A DNA stretch of 64,000 nucleotides from Kozakia baliensis (GCF_001787335.1 NZ_CP014675.1:1-64000), one strand, 5' to 3'. Positions 1 to 8,792 are shown, counted from the first letter of the stretch. Translations and numbers: made by a program. Notes: generated by a model not told the origin, from the letters alone.

Positions 1-28
1 TGCATTTTACGTACGCTTAGAGAGAACG
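1..28 (+). repeat. Inner part of left terminal inverted repeat of the Tn3-family transposon
   Basis: Bases 1-20 (tgcattttacgtacgcttag) are the reverse complement of 15253-15272 except for one base. Six of the next eight bases also match. The outer 18 bp of the 38-bp repeat lie before the window. Confidence 0.85.
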
Positions 29-320
29 TTAAACGAACTATCATGTAAGGTTTAGCTGTAGGCTGAGGCGCATCCCTTTCGGCCGGAGTTTTACAAAAGG
101 TCGCGTAAGTCTCTCGTAACCTGCGCTCGGAAAAAGGTGACGAGTGATCTATCCGCAGCAAGCGCTCAGTTTCGAAGGTGCTATCGTCATGAACTCGAGG
201 CAGACAGGGACTCAATTGTTCGACGTGGTAGATTGAAACAGTAGAAAATGAAGAATGTTTTAAGTGGGCACCGATAGGTAGATTGATCGGACAGTCACTC
301 TATCCAAAGGAACACGCCCG

Positions 321-494
321 ATGTTTTACGAAATTGCCACACACGGCGTGATAACCGTCATATTATTCTGTGGCTTTCTCGGCATGCCACTGCTGGGCAT
401 CGTTGCAATGATCCTAGATCTGCGCCGAAAAGATGATCCGAGAGAACCTGCGACCGCTGGCCGAGGGCCAGTCTGCATTGCCTATACTATCTGA
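321..494 (+). CDS. Small hypothetical single-span membrane protein (57 aa)
   Basis: A short open frame starts at an ATG preceded by an AAAGGA ribosome-binding site about nine bases upstream. The product begins MFYEIATHGV and has one hydrophobic segment at about residues 9-32 (ITVILFCGFLGMPLLGIVAM), then a basic-acidic stretch RRKDDPREP that would face the cytoplasm. It is an isolated gene between the transposon tip and the convergent thiosulfate operon. No family recognised. The start signal and clean membrane topology are the only support. Confidence 0.42.
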   Translation: MFYEIATHGVITVILFCGFLGMPLLGIVAMILDLRRKDDPREPATAGRGPVCIAYTI

Positions 495-702
495 TTTCTG
501 GCTCAGTTTCCGCCGCTTGACTGTAAATGCCATAAAATCTGACGCAGACGAATTTTAATCTGCCTTGGTTAAAGTCTACGCGCGTCATATGGTGATATTA
601 TACCAAACTTGATCGATGATGTACGCGCGCTTGGCGCGTGCTCCTTATGAGAGACGCCGCCGGAAGAACCAACGGCGCCAGTCTCCTGCCTTGCAGCAAG
701 AC
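495..702. other. Intergenic region, no gene seen
   Basis: About 200 bp between the small membrane protein and the convergent end of the DoxDA gene. It holds a short GC-rich dyad near 624-640 without a T-run on either side. I see no supportable gene. Confidence 0.4.
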
Positions 703-1812
703 TTATTTAGAAACACCAAGCGGTGCCGTGAATATACGCCCGTCGACATCCGTGAAGCGAATAACCGATCCGTTTGCCGGCGTATGGGCCTGCGTTACCC
801 ACGGGAGGGTAATGGTCGCCTTCGCCCCCATCGGCGCACGGATACCGTAGGGCCCCGGGCCAAATTTGTTATAGGCGTAATCATTATCGAAGTTCTGCTT
901 CGTCAGGGCTGACAGAGCTTTGGCATCCCAGTGTTCTGCGATCACTTTGTCCGGCCCGATAACAGCTGCATCAACGATGTGCACGGGTGCTTCAGGCGTT
1001 CCTGCATCCAGATAGGCATGAACGCGAATACCGCCATCAGCGAGAACGACCGCATTGGACAGCGTCACGTGATGCTTCGTCGGGCTCACCGGCCCACTAT
1101 GGAACGGCGTAACGACGGAACCGCGAAAATAGCTGTAGGTGCTGACGTTGTAGATCAGGACAAAGCCGAACAAAGCCAGCGTCAGGTTCCGGAATGGAAT
1201 ATCCGCCAGCGGAAGCGGAAGCGCGCCGCTCGCCCAACGAAACCAGGCGCTGTCTGCGAGACGCGGACGTCGGGCCAGCAACACATTGTCGAGGCTGAAA
1301 GCACTCGATCCGCCGAGCAGCAGGGTCGTTCCCATAGCCAGGTTACACGCGGCCATTGTCCATTCGTCGATACAGGTCGCGCCCTGCCAGCCGAACATGG
1401 CCATCAGAATCACGGAAAAACCCATCGAGACGAGTGCGGACGCCCGGGTCATGAACCCTGCCATCAGCGCGGCACCGGCGATCAGCTCGGCGGCGCTGAA
1501 GACGATGACACCTGTGTAGAGGAGCCAGAAATGCTTCAACAGGAACGAGATGACGTGTTCAAAGCCGAACAGCGCCCCAGGCATCGCGGTTTGAAATTTG
1601 TTGGCCATCCAGTTGTGGCCGCCCCAGGCGTCGAGCTTGGAAGGCGCATAGATGAAACGGCGCGACCCGCCGCCCCAGTAAATGAACCCCTGAATGACCC
1701 GCGTTGCCAGCAGTGCGAGGCCGCCGATGCGCCAGTTACGCTCGGCTTCGGTCAGGGGTCGGGCGGTGGCGCCAAAAACGGCGCGCTGCGCTGATGCGTG
1801 TGTGATACTCAT
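703..1812 (-). CDS. doxDA: Thiosulfate:quinone oxidoreductase, DoxD-DoxA fusion
   Basis: The protein has an N-terminal DoxD/DoxX-type membrane domain with four hydrophobic helices (about residues 25-190), containing FIYWGGGSRRFIY and the GATCIDEW segment. A further helix (LTLALFGFVLIYNVSTYSYF) leads into a C-terminal DoxA-like domain of about 140 residues. In the archaeal enzyme DoxD and DoxA are separate subunits that oxidise thiosulfate to tetrathionate and reduce membrane quinone; fused versions are known in acidophilic sulfur oxidisers. The ATG at 1812 is preferred over 1824 because GGAGG lies five bases before it. It is the last gene of a leftward operon after the DsrE-like and binding-protein genes, which supports a sulfur role. 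Substrate is inferred from family. Confidence 0.85.
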   Translation of the reverse strand: MSITHASAQRAVFGATARPLTEAERNWRIGGLALLATRVIQGFIYWGGGSRRFIYAPSKLDAWGGHNWMANKFQTAMPGALFGFEHVISFLLKHFWLLYTGVIVFSAAELIAGAALMAGFMTRASALVSMGFSVILMAMFGWQGATCIDEWTMAACNLAMGTTLLLGGSSAFSLDNVLLARRPRLADSAWFRWASGALPLPLADIPFRNLTLALFGFVLIYNVSTYSYFRGSVVTPFHSGPVSPTKHHVTLSNAVVLADGGIRVHAYLDAGTPEAPVHIVDAAVIGPDKVIAEHWDAKALSALTKQNFDNDYAYNKFGPGPYGIRAPMGAKATITLPWVTQAHTPANGSVIRFTDVDGRIFTAPLGVSK

Positions 1813-1824
1813 GTTCGCCTCCAT

Positions 1825-2859
1825 TTACTCGCTGTCGTGATCCGGCATGCTGCCGCCGTGATAGGCCTTGAAGCCGTAGCGTTCGAAAATCGCCAAGGCG
1901 GTTGGCGACTTGATGAAATCGAGCCAGAGCTTTGCGGCCTGAGGGTGCGCGGCCCCCTTCACCATCGCGCCCGCGTAGATCGCCGTGCTGTTCTGATCGG
2001 CGGGAATGTCCACATGGCTGATGGCGTGCCCGGTCTGTTCCTGGAAGATCGCTTCGGACTGCCATGTCACAGCGGCGTCAGCGAGGCCCTGCATCAGGAA
2101 TAACGGCGTTTGCCGATGATGAATATGCGTCAGGACCGTGCTGCCGTTGGCAATTTTCGTCTTGTAGACGGCGTTGGCCAAAGCTTTGCCGCCCGCCTTG
2201 TCCAGTGATGCCTCGATCTGGCGCGCGATGCCCTCGAATTCGGGATTGGGCATCGCAAGCCTGATGCCCGGGCGGCCGAGATCCTTCAGGGATTCGACGT
2301 GGCCGGGATTGTCTTTTGGAATCATGATCGTGAGCGTGTTCGTGACATAGGGCACGGCAGGCGCCGCAAGCAGGCCACTCTTGATATACTGATCGATCTT
2401 CTTGAGGCCCGCGAAATAGGCGTCGGGCTTGGCCGTCCACGTCATATTGCCGGAGGTGATCGTCCCGCCTGCTTCGATCTGGCGGATCAGCAATCCGGGC
2501 GGGATCGTCTCCCAATAGATCTTTCCGGAGAATTCGGGATGCTCATGCTCGAACGCCGAGACGAGCGGCGCCATGGCGAAGAAGTAGTTTCCCCCGACAT
2601 ACAGGACGAGGCTCGGATTCGTGATGTCGCCATGAAAATCGGCCAGAACATCGACTTCCGGGACGGTGAATTCGAAGCCGCGCCGTGTCGCGTCGTTGTT
2701 CTGGCCGTGCTGCCACGGCGGGAACACGTCTTCTGCGTAATGCGGGGTCTGCGCCTTGCCGTTCCATTGCACCGGATCGGCCAACGCCGCAGCAGTCGAC
2801 AGCACGAAAGTCGCCGCAGCTGTGGCCAACAGGGTTTTTCTTATTCTTGACGGTGTCAT
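1825..2859 (-). CDS. Periplasmic substrate-binding protein (sulfate/molybdate-type fold)
   Basis: A clear Sec signal peptide (TPSRIRKTLLATAAATFVLSTAAALA) precedes a type II binding-protein fold with SLVLYVGGNYFFAMAPLVSAFEHEHPEF near the N-terminus and PQAAKLWLDFIKSPTALAIFERYGF near the C-terminus, as in ModA and related anion-binding proteins. An in-frame GTG at 2871 overlaps the stop of the upstream gene (GTGA), so it could be the true start; ATG 2859 gives the better signal peptide. No permease or ATPase gene is adjacent, so it may be a stand-alone anion binder that serves the thiosulfate oxidase, or borrow a chromosomal transporter. The ligand is not identifiable from sequence. Confidence 0.75.
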   Translation of the reverse strand: MTPSRIRKTLLATAAATFVLSTAAALADPVQWNGKAQTPHYAEDVFPPWQHGQNNDATRRGFEFTVPEVDVLADFHGDITNPSLVLYVGGNYFFAMAPLVSAFEHEHPEFSGKIYWETIPPGLLIRQIEAGGTITSGNMTWTAKPDAYFAGLKKIDQYIKSGLLAAPAVPYVTNTLTIMIPKDNPGHVESLKDLGRPGIRLAMPNPEFEGIARQIEASLDKAGGKALANAVYKTKIANGSTVLTHIHHRQTPLFLMQGLADAAVTWQSEAIFQEQTGHAISHVDIPADQNSTAIYAGAMVKGAAHPQAAKLWLDFIKSPTALAIFERYGFKAYHGGSMPDHDSE

Positions 2860-2867
2860 GGTCGTTC

Positions 2868-3665
2868 TCACTTCACGTAGCCGAAACCGGCATGTTGCAG
2901 TTCAGGGATCGTTGCCACGATGCCGGGGGTCAGGACGACGCCGTCGATCAGGTGATTGGTCAGTTCGGCGGCCATCTGCTCGTGTGACAGACGATCGGGA
3001 TTGATACCTTTCTCGATCAGCTTGCCCGTCTGCTCCCAGATCGCGTTGTGGCAGGCCATGAAGACGACGCCGCGCTTTTGCAAAATCGGGATCGTGTTGC
3101 CTGCCGCTCCGAAAAGGCCTTTCGTATCCTCGTGAGCCGAAGCATCGAGAGCACCGTCTGGCGTTTTGATAAGCGTATTTGACGCAAAGGCCGGCCCGGC
3201 GAGCTTCGCCAGCTGATACTTGTCCCAGATTGTCTGGTCATAGAGGGCAAGGTGAGCGGAGCCATGCGTGGCCGACACCGCGAGAAAGTCCGGGTGTCTG
3301 AACGAAAACACCTGTGCGTTAACGGAATTGCGCATCAGGTTGAGCCAGGGGCTATCGATTGCTGTGTTGTCCCAGACCTGCTTCCGTTCGCCGCGATAGG
3401 CGATCACCAGATCAAGTGCCTGGGCGTCCCACATGTGCGGGTCGTCGAGCACCATCGGCACGGTCCTGAAATCGCGGCGGCGCGGGGATCTGGCCAGCTG
3501 CGAGGTCAGCACGGCAAGATTGCCGGTTCCGTCCGCATGGGACGAGGAAGATCGTGCTGCCAAGGCAGTGGAAGTGGTGGCGATCGTGGCGCCGGCGGTG
3601 GCCGCCATCAGGCCCAGCAGGGCATGGCGACGGTCGGCGCGAAGGTTTGAAGTCATGTCGTTCAT
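2868..3665 (-). CDS. Tat-exported DsrE/DsrF-like sulfur protein
   Basis: The start at 3665 has a good AAAGGAG site. The N-terminus carries a twin-arginine-like leader (RADRRHALLGLMAATAGATIATTSTALA), so export folded to the periplasm is likely. The rest resembles DsrE-family proteins: FRTVPMVLDDPHMWDAQALDLVIAYRG near the middle, then GVVFMACHNAIWE with a single conserved cysteine at the position used for persulfide carriage, and the terminal block VVLTPGIVATIPELQHAGFGYVK. It is the first gene of the operon with the binding protein and DoxDA (stop-start overlap downstream). A periplasmic persulfide or thiosulfate carrier role is an inference. Confidence 0.72.
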   Translation of the reverse strand: MNDMTSNLRADRRHALLGLMAATAGATIATTSTALAARSSSSHADGTGNLAVLTSQLARSPRRRDFRTVPMVLDDPHMWDAQALDLVIAYRGERKQVWDNTAIDSPWLNLMRNSVNAQVFSFRHPDFLAVSATHGSAHLALYDQTIWDKYQLAKLAGPAFASNTLIKTPDGALDASAHEDTKGLFGAAGNTIPILQKRGVVFMACHNAIWEQTGKLIEKGINPDRLSHEQMAAELTNHLIDGVVLTPGIVATIPELQHAGFGYVK

Positions 3666-3777
3666 AGTCGGTCTCCTTTGGAGAGCCTGATCATGCGCTT
3701 CTCTTGATCACCTGAACCAACTCATTTGAAAGCACGAAACGTTCGATTTTCTTGATCGCTCGTCGATGTGACTTCGG

Positions 3778-4623
3778 TCATAGCCCCTGAAAGATCACCC
3801 CGGAGGTCCATTTCAGGCCGATGAAAACCCGCACAGCTCCACGATCGCTGGCGACACCGCCCCCGAGACCACCGCTTATTGTTAATGCCGGCTCCAGAAT
3901 ATGGTTAAAGCCGATATCAACGAAGCTCGACAGGCGTCGTTGCCTGGTTTGCTGCTGACGCACCACATCGGCGACCAGCGCAGTTCGAGGCCCTATCAGA
4001 TGCGAGCCGACCATCCCGACCATCCATCGTTTCGGCCGCTCGTCAGGCCGAACCCTGAAGGATCGCGTCCAGGCGATTTCTATGCCGACCCTGGGCGCTT
4101 GCCTGGAACGGCCAAGCGATTTCGTCGCAACGAACTGGACGCTGTCGCGTGGTCCCTGATGGCCGCCCCCATAAGGCTCTTGGCGGATGAGCGATATGAG
4201 CATGGCCGGAACGTAGCGCCCCTGCTGGCGGAAGTTCCATTCCACTTCCGCGCCCGCCAGATTGCCATGAACACTTGACGCGTCGCCGAACTGACGCGCG
4301 GGCGCAAAGCTCAGTTCGATCCGGCCGGGCAGCCCCAGCTTGATGGCCGGACCACCCCGCGCGCTGTAGCGCCCGTCGCCGGCTATACTCACGCGCTCGG
4401 CCGTTTGCAGCGCGACATGTCCTGACGGCGTGACAAAGGCGTCCTTGAGCCTGACGGGTAAATTAGCGCTCAGACCCTGGGGATCGCCCTGCGCGTGCAC
4501 CGGACCCGTCAGGCACCAGGCAAACACGGCGCACAGGCACGCCCCCACAAACTCATTGGCCCTGTTGCGCAACAATGCCGCGTTATGGCCGCGGTGCCTA
4601 GCCCACGGCAACGAGAACAGCAC
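3778..4623 (-). CDS. Predicted exported outer-membrane beta-barrel-like protein
   Basis: The frame starts at a GTG that overlaps the end of the EamA gene by 26 bp. A hydrophobic export signal ends near PVHAQGDPQG at about residue 45. The body alternates polar and hydrophobic residues (KLGLPGRIELSFAPARQF, VGIEIAWTRSFRV, SSFVDIGFNHIL, AVRVFIGLKWTSG), the pattern of transmembrane beta strands, ending in a short strand. No specific family recognised. It follows crcB and the EamA gene in the same direction and may be transcribed with them. The long basic N-terminus suggests the true start may lie further in, around residue 15-25. Confidence 0.6.
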   Translation of the reverse strand: MLFSLPWARHRGHNAALLRNRANEFVGACLCAVFAWCLTGPVHAQGDPQGLSANLPVRLKDAFVTPSGHVALQTAERVSIAGDGRYSARGGPAIKLGLPGRIELSFAPARQFGDASSVHGNLAGAEVEWNFRQQGRYVPAMLISLIRQEPYGGGHQGPRDSVQFVATKSLGRSRQAPRVGIEIAWTRSFRVRPDERPKRWMVGMVGSHLIGPRTALVADVVRQQQTRQRRLSSFVDIGFNHILEPALTISGGLGGGVASDRGAVRVFIGLKWTSGVIFQGL

Positions 4624-5041
4624 CGAGGGCGATTAGGACAACCCCGCCCCAGCCTTTGGCGGACATATGTTCGCCCAAGACCAGGACGCCGAAAATCGCC
4701 ACGAAAACGACACTCAGCTTGTCGACAGGCGCCACGCGCGCCGCATCGCCCAGCTTCAACGCGCGAAAATAGCATAGCCATGATGCTCCCGTGGCGAGAC
4801 CCGACAGCACGAGGAAGAGGACCGTCCGCCCACCGATGGGGTCTAGCGCGCGCAGCTTGCCGGTGAGGGCAAGCAACGTTCCCAGCACGACGACGATGAC
4901 GATCGTGCGCACGAAAGTTGCGATATCAGAATCAACCCCCTGAACGCCGAGCTTGGCGAGGATTGCCGTCATCGCCGCAAAGGCGGCTGATAACAGAGCC
5001 CATACCAACCAAGGGGGCACACCTGAGTCATTCATGATCAT
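4598..5041 (-). CDS. EamA-family small transporter (half-size DMT protein)
   Basis: A 147-residue protein with about five hydrophobic helices, typical of the single EamA repeat: VPPWLVWALLSAAFAAMTAILAKLG, the helix FVRTIVIVVVLGTLLAL, SWLCYFRALKLGDAARVAPVDKLSVVFVAIFGVLVLGE, and a final GGVVLIALGAVLVAVG. The KLGDAARVAPVDKLSV stretch is the family signature. Half-size members work as dimers in the drug/metabolite transporter superfamily. It lies 14 bp downstream of crcB, so it probably shares the fluoride riboswitch. Substrate unknown. Confidence 0.82.
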   Translation of the reverse strand: MIMNDSGVPPWLVWALLSAAFAAMTAILAKLGVQGVDSDIATFVRTIVIVVVLGTLLALTGKLRALDPIGGRTVLFLVLSGLATGASWLCYFRALKLGDAARVAPVDKLSVVFVAIFGVLVLGEHMSAKGWGGVVLIALGAVLVAVG

Positions 5042-5054
5042 GATGCCCTATCGG

Positions 5055-5489
5055 TTAGGCGTCTTCTTCGGTTGCGGTCTGGGCGATGCGGATGGCGCCC
5101 GTGTTGAACCCGTCGGCCGTGATATGGCCCAGCGCCACGGCACCGATGCAGAGAATGACCGACGCAGCCACGTTCACGGACGCCCGCCCCCAGGCATCGT
5201 TACGGATCAGGTCGAGCGTCTGCAGGCTGAAGGATGAGAACGTCGTATAGCCGCCGCAGAGCCCGATCATCACGAAAAGACGCATGTTTTCCGACACCGG
5301 ATAGCGCCCGTCCGCAAGGGTCAACGTGCCGAAGAAACCGATCACGAACGAGCCGAGCGCGTTGATGGGGAGGATCGTGCCCCATGGGATGAAGCGGCTG
5401 ATCGGCATGGCCGCGACGGAAACCAGGTAACGCGCCAACGTGCCGAGAGCGCCTCCGACCATGACGATAAGACAGGTTGTAAACGACAT
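5055..5489 (-). CDS. crcB: Fluoride channel CrcB/Fluc
   Basis: A 144-residue, four-helix membrane protein with the family hallmarks: GGALGTLARYLVS near the N-terminus, the pore motif NALGSFVIGFFGTL at about residues 43-56, and GGYTTFSSFS at about 78-87, which contributes the phenylalanine box and central sodium site. Dual-topology dimers export fluoride passively. The start at 5489 has AAGGGA upstream. A fluoride riboswitch lies 64-138 bp before the start on the same strand, direct support for fluoride-controlled expression. The channel is cargo of the Tn3-family transposon. Confidence 0.95.
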   Translation of the reverse strand: MSFTTCLIVMVGGALGTLARYLVSVAAMPISRFIPWGTILPINALGSFVIGFFGTLTLADGRYPVSENMRLFVMIGLCGGYTTFSSFSLQTLDLIRNDAWGRASVNVAASVILCIGAVALGHITADGFNTGAIRIAQTATEEDA

Positions 5490-5552
5490 GCCATTCCCTT
5501 TCTGCGCGAGTTCGGACGGAACCCGCTGTTTCGGGCGGCGAAATGCAGACGC

Positions 5553-5627
5553 ACTCCCACCGCCATTGTGTCGCGGTAGGAGCCATCAGCCCTTGCGAGG
5601 GCGGTTGAAGGGGGAGCTCCATCCCCT
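5553..5627 (-). ncRNA. Fluoride riboswitch (crcB motif RNA)
   Basis: On the complementary strand the segment begins GGGGATGGAGCTCCCCC, continues CAACCGCC, then GGGCTGATGGCTCCTACC, and closes with a hairpin whose arms are CTCCTACCGC and GCGGTGGGAG. These are the conserved first stem and GATGG block, the AACCGCC junction, and the CTGATGRCTCCTAC pseudoknot strand of the crcB RNA family. It ends about 64 nt before the crcB start, the usual position. Fluoride binding stabilises the pseudoknot and switches on downstream expression. The order and spacing of conserved blocks make this a firm call. Confidence 0.92.
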
Positions 5628-5945
5628 GGTCGGGAGAGTTAACATAAAGCGGTCGCAGTGCGCTACTTCAGGGTGCCGCCGTCGGGGCATGGTTAATCCC
5701 GAGAAGAGCCGTTTCCTGTATTTGTGACCTGCCAGCCCTCCTTTTTTGTTGCTCGCCCTCACTGCCGGGCGCACATAATCCCGGTGACGCGCGAACAGCA
5801 GAATTTCGTCGTCCTGGACAAGGGGATGGGGTTCCCCTGAAACCGCCGCAAGGCTGATGACTCCTCTGTGCCGCAATCGGTACGAGGAGACATGTGCGCC
5901 TCTCTTCGTTCCGAAGGTCGTTTATCTTTGGAGTGGAGATCTATC

Positions 5946-6755
5946 ATGCACATACTGGCCATTCTCGATCGGCCTGGGCCGGCGCTCCAGACTCTTCGCA
6001 CCGTCGATAGCCTCATGGTGCGTTTGCAAGATTGCAAGGTGACGATCCTGCATCCGCGGCAGGAGACCAATCCGGACTTCCAGTCTGAGGACGAAGGCAT
6101 CGAGACGCAGAGCGAACACGCCGAGTTCGAAAAGCGCGAACAGAATTTGAGTGGTACCTTGCGCGACATCACCGAGCGATGGATGACGACGCGCGCGGAC
6201 ACGGGCTCAGCACAATGGCTCCAGGCGATAGGCGACGTTCGCAGTATCGTCGCCGAACAAAGCCGGAAAGCCGATCTCGTGGTCGTCGGCAGACACATGC
6301 CAAGCGACCCCGACCGGACCAGAAAGACTCTCATGGCAGCACTTTTCGATGCCAACGCCGCCGTATTAATCGCTCCTGAGCATGCGCCCCGGATGATCGG
6401 CGTTCGCCCCGTCATTCTGTGGGAGCCGTCCCGGGCGTTGGATGCCGCACTATCGGCGGCATGGAAGTTGCTGCTGACTGCCGAACACGTGACCTTCCTG
6501 ATCGGAGCGCTCCCTGATGAATGTATGCCTGATCCTGCCCGGCGGTTGATGGATGCCGGCATCAGTGTCGGTATCGACCGTTTTCGGATTGATGACGGTG
6601 AAGGGATCGCGCTTCGCGATCATGCACTGCGCGCAAATGCGGATATTCTCGTTATGGGCGCCTATACGCATCCGCGTTTCTTCGAAAGGCTTTTCGGAGG
6701 CGTGACCGAGGACATTCTTGCCCACGAGATGCTGCCATTGTTGATCCATCACTGA
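5946..6755 (+). CDS. Universal stress protein, tandem UspA domains
   Basis: The start ATG at 5946 follows GGAG and gives the expected beginning MHILAILDRPGP. Two UspA-like halves are visible: the first ends with a segment RKADLVVVGRHMPSDPDRTRKT, the second with ANADILVMGAYTHPRFFERLFGGVTEDIL. The second half keeps the G-x2-G-x9-G-type ATP-binding loop (MGAYTHPRFFERLFGG); the first is degenerate. A cytoplasmic stress-response role is typical. It is transcribed alone, divergently from the fluoride riboswitch, within the transposon cargo. Confidence 0.85.
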   Translation: MHILAILDRPGPALQTLRTVDSLMVRLQDCKVTILHPRQETNPDFQSEDEGIETQSEHAEFEKREQNLSGTLRDITERWMTTRADTGSAQWLQAIGDVRSIVAEQSRKADLVVVGRHMPSDPDRTRKTLMAALFDANAAVLIAPEHAPRMIGVRPVILWEPSRALDAALSAAWKLLLTAEHVTFLIGALPDECMPDPARRLMDAGISVGIDRFRIDDGEGIALRDHALRANADILVMGAYTHPRFFERLFGGVTEDILAHEMLPLLIHH

Positions 6756-6815
6756 ACATCGATGCCGATGCCGCGCTTGATATCCCAAGCGACTTCACGC
6801 GCGGCATTGGACAAC

Positions 6816-7331
6816 TCAGTTCCCCATGTAAGGGTGATTAGCTCCGGGCGTGAGCGCCGTGTAGAGCTGGTCGCGAATATTGTCGAAGCCGATCGTCAGC
6901 CACCGGGCAGAGGCGCCGTCTGTGGCAATCTGTCCCGAGGTGCGGGTAATTTCTTTCGATCCGTCACACATGGCTGCGGTGACCTGAGTCAAACCGCCTT
7001 TCGGCCCGCCTTGGGCAAATTCCGTTTCGGCGGAGCAGAGTTCGTCCTTGGCAGGCAATCGCACGGCGTTGAGATACATCACGATACGACGGCTGTCTGC
7101 CGATGCCACGCCGTCCTGTGTCGGATAAAGGGCAGCCAGCGTCGCGTCTGTCTGACCCGGAACCGTTCCGATGAACTTGACGGGCAGGCTCTTGTAGTCC
7201 CACCACAGACGCGCCCGTTCATGCGAGGGATTGTTGCTGCTGGTGATTGCCGTTCCGCATCCGCCAAGCAGAGCCAGTCCCGTCAGGACGGAGGCGAGAG
7301 GCAGAACCTTCGATTTGCCAAAAATTTCCAT
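6816..7331 (-). CDS. Hypothetical lipoprotein
   Basis: The preferred start MEIFGKSKVLPLASVLTG leads to a lipobox LLGGC at about residue 25, so the mature protein should be membrane-anchored. The rest (WWDYKSLPVKFIGTVPGQTDATLAALYP, SRRIVMYLNAVRLPAKDELC) is soluble with a pair of cysteines (ELCSAETEF, AAMCDGSKEI) that might form a disulfide. An ATG at 7355 is an alternative start. It stands alone between the convergent stress-protein gene and the TDT exporter. No family recognised beyond lipoprotein. Confidence 0.65.
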   Translation of the reverse strand: MEIFGKSKVLPLASVLTGLALLGGCGTAITSSNNPSHERARLWWDYKSLPVKFIGTVPGQTDATLAALYPTQDGVASADSRRIVMYLNAVRLPAKDELCSAETEFAQGGPKGGLTQVTAAMCDGSKEITRTSGQIATDGASARWLTIGFDNIRDQLYTALTPGANHPYMGN

Positions 7332-7670
7332 GGAAGCCTGTTCCCGTGATCGCATTTCGGCGCATGATTTTTCGGAGGGGCAGAGACACTCTCCAGAATG
7401 CAAATCATTGCCTTTCGAGTTTCGCGGCCAGGACCGATTTCCCGCCTCGCTTCTCGTGAAGACTTTGATACGATCAGGGGACGAGGCTGAAAATTGAAAC
7501 GTATCGCTTAGAACGTTCGATAAAATAGATTACCGGGTTGCTCTTTCACCCGGAAGGCCTGCTTCGAGAAAAGCTCAGCGCCCTGCAACGCGTTTCTCAG
7601 GGTAATGCGCCGCAATGCGCTGGTTCATTGGATACACGGTCGACGAAATCAGGCCGTACGCCGATGCGCT
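7332..7670. other. Intergenic region between two leftward units
   Basis: This stretch holds the upstream region of the lipoprotein gene and the end of the FAD-DUF202-LysR-TDT operon. Around 7490-7545 it turns AT-rich (AAAATTGAAACG, GATAAAATAGATTACC), a plausible promoter. No supportable gene. Confidence 0.4.
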
Positions 7671-8792
7671 CTACTCCGGGGTTGCGATGCAGGGAGAGAC
7701 GAACAGATTTCCCGCCCACCCGCTGGCGAGCGTCTTGGCCGCGACGACCAGCCACATGATGGCGAGCATCACGCAGAACACCGTGCCCGCGACGCCGAAA
7801 AACCCGCAATCGAGCATCGCACCGAGCCGGAACGTTGCGACCGTGTAAACGCCCAACGGGAAGATATAGCCCCACCAGCCGAGATTGAACGGGATGCCCG
7901 AGCGCCAGTAGCGCGCCGTGATCAGGCACGCCATCAACCACCACCACAGCCCGAAGCCCCACAACAGCAGCCCCGCCAAGACCCCCATGCCGTGGGCCGC
8001 GATGCCGATCTCCCGCAGGCCATGCAGCGCCATGATTGCAGGTGCGTCCCCACCCAACACCAGCATTCCGAGCGCGCCCGTGCCGATCGGTCCCAACGCC
8101 AGCCAGCATGACGCCGCCATGCTCTCATGCGGCAGTTTGTGCAGCGCCATGCGTAGCGTCAGGATCGTCAGGATGCCGAACGCGACCGGCACCGAATACG
8201 CCCAGAGGACATAGGACGTGAGCAGCACGGTGAACTGCGTGCCCGCATCTGCCAGATGCGGCGCGATCTGTCCCCCGGATGCCCCCGCCACTTCGGCCGC
8301 CACGACCGGTAGCAGCCAGATCGCCGTCATGCCTTCCAGACGATGCTCGTGCCGTGTGAACATCAGATATGGGATCAGCACCCCGCAGGTGATCGACATC
8401 GCCACGTCCAGCCACCACAGCGCATGGGCGATGCCCACGATGCCCTCACCGAACAACGAAATGCCGAACGCGATGCCGCCGTTGATGATTGTCGCCAGTC
8501 CCATTGGTATGGTGCCGAAGAACATCGATACCGTGCCATGCCCGAAGATCCGCCGCGCCTCGTGGCCGAACATCATCCACCGCGCGGCATAAAGCCCGGC
8601 GAACAGGGCAAACAGGGCGATGTTGAAAAGCCACAACGCTGTGCCGACGCCGTGGAGATACGAACCGGCGACGGGGATCTGCGGTAGCGCGAGGGCCAGG
8701 ATACCCGTCCCCATGGTGGCAGCGAACCAGATGGGCGTGAACTGGCGGATCATCTCGCGCGGATGGGCGAGGTTCTGCAGCGGCTTCGTCAT
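7671..8792 (-). CDS. TDT-family membrane exporter (TehA/SSU1-like, probable sulfite or related anion)
   Basis: Ten hydrophobic helices over about 373 residues starting MTKPLQNLAHPREMIRQFTPIWFAATMGTGI; the F-A-x-x-M-G-T-G-I block and the LWLFNIALFALFAGLYAARW segment are characteristic of the tellurite-resistance/dicarboxylate transporter family, whose members export sulfite (SSU1), malate or act as SLAC-type anion channels. A longer frame exists upstream, but the ATG at 8792 overlaps the LysR stop as ATGA, so translational coupling fixes the start. The linked LysR gene and the thiosulfate oxidase elsewhere on the transposon make sulfite export the favoured inference. Confidence 0.85.
   Translation of the reverse strand: MTKPLQNLAHPREMIRQFTPIWFAATMGTGILALALPQIPVAGSYLHGVGTALWLFNIALFALFAGLYAARWMMFGHEARRIFGHGTVSMFFGTIPMGLATIINGGIAFGISLFGEGIVGIAHALWWLDVAMSITCGVLIPYLMFTRHEHRLEGMTAIWLLPVVAAEVAGASGGQIAPHLADAGTQFTVLLTSYVLWAYSVPVAFGILTILTLRMALHKLPHESMAASCWLALGPIGTGALGMLVLGGDAPAIMALHGLREIGIAAHGMGVLAGLLLWGFGLWWWLMACLITARYWRSGIPFNLGWWGYIFPLGVYTVATFRLGAMLDCGFFGVAGTVFCVMLAIMWLVVAAKTLASGWAGNLFVSPCIATPE

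Noticed and set aside
618-640. GC-rich dyad after doxDA as a terminator
   Set aside because: No T-run follows the stem in either direction and the stem is only about six pairs.
5759-6562. 267-residue open frame opposite the universal stress protein
   Set aside because: Serine- and arginine-rich product typical of antisense frames; sense frame has UspA motifs and a ribosome site.
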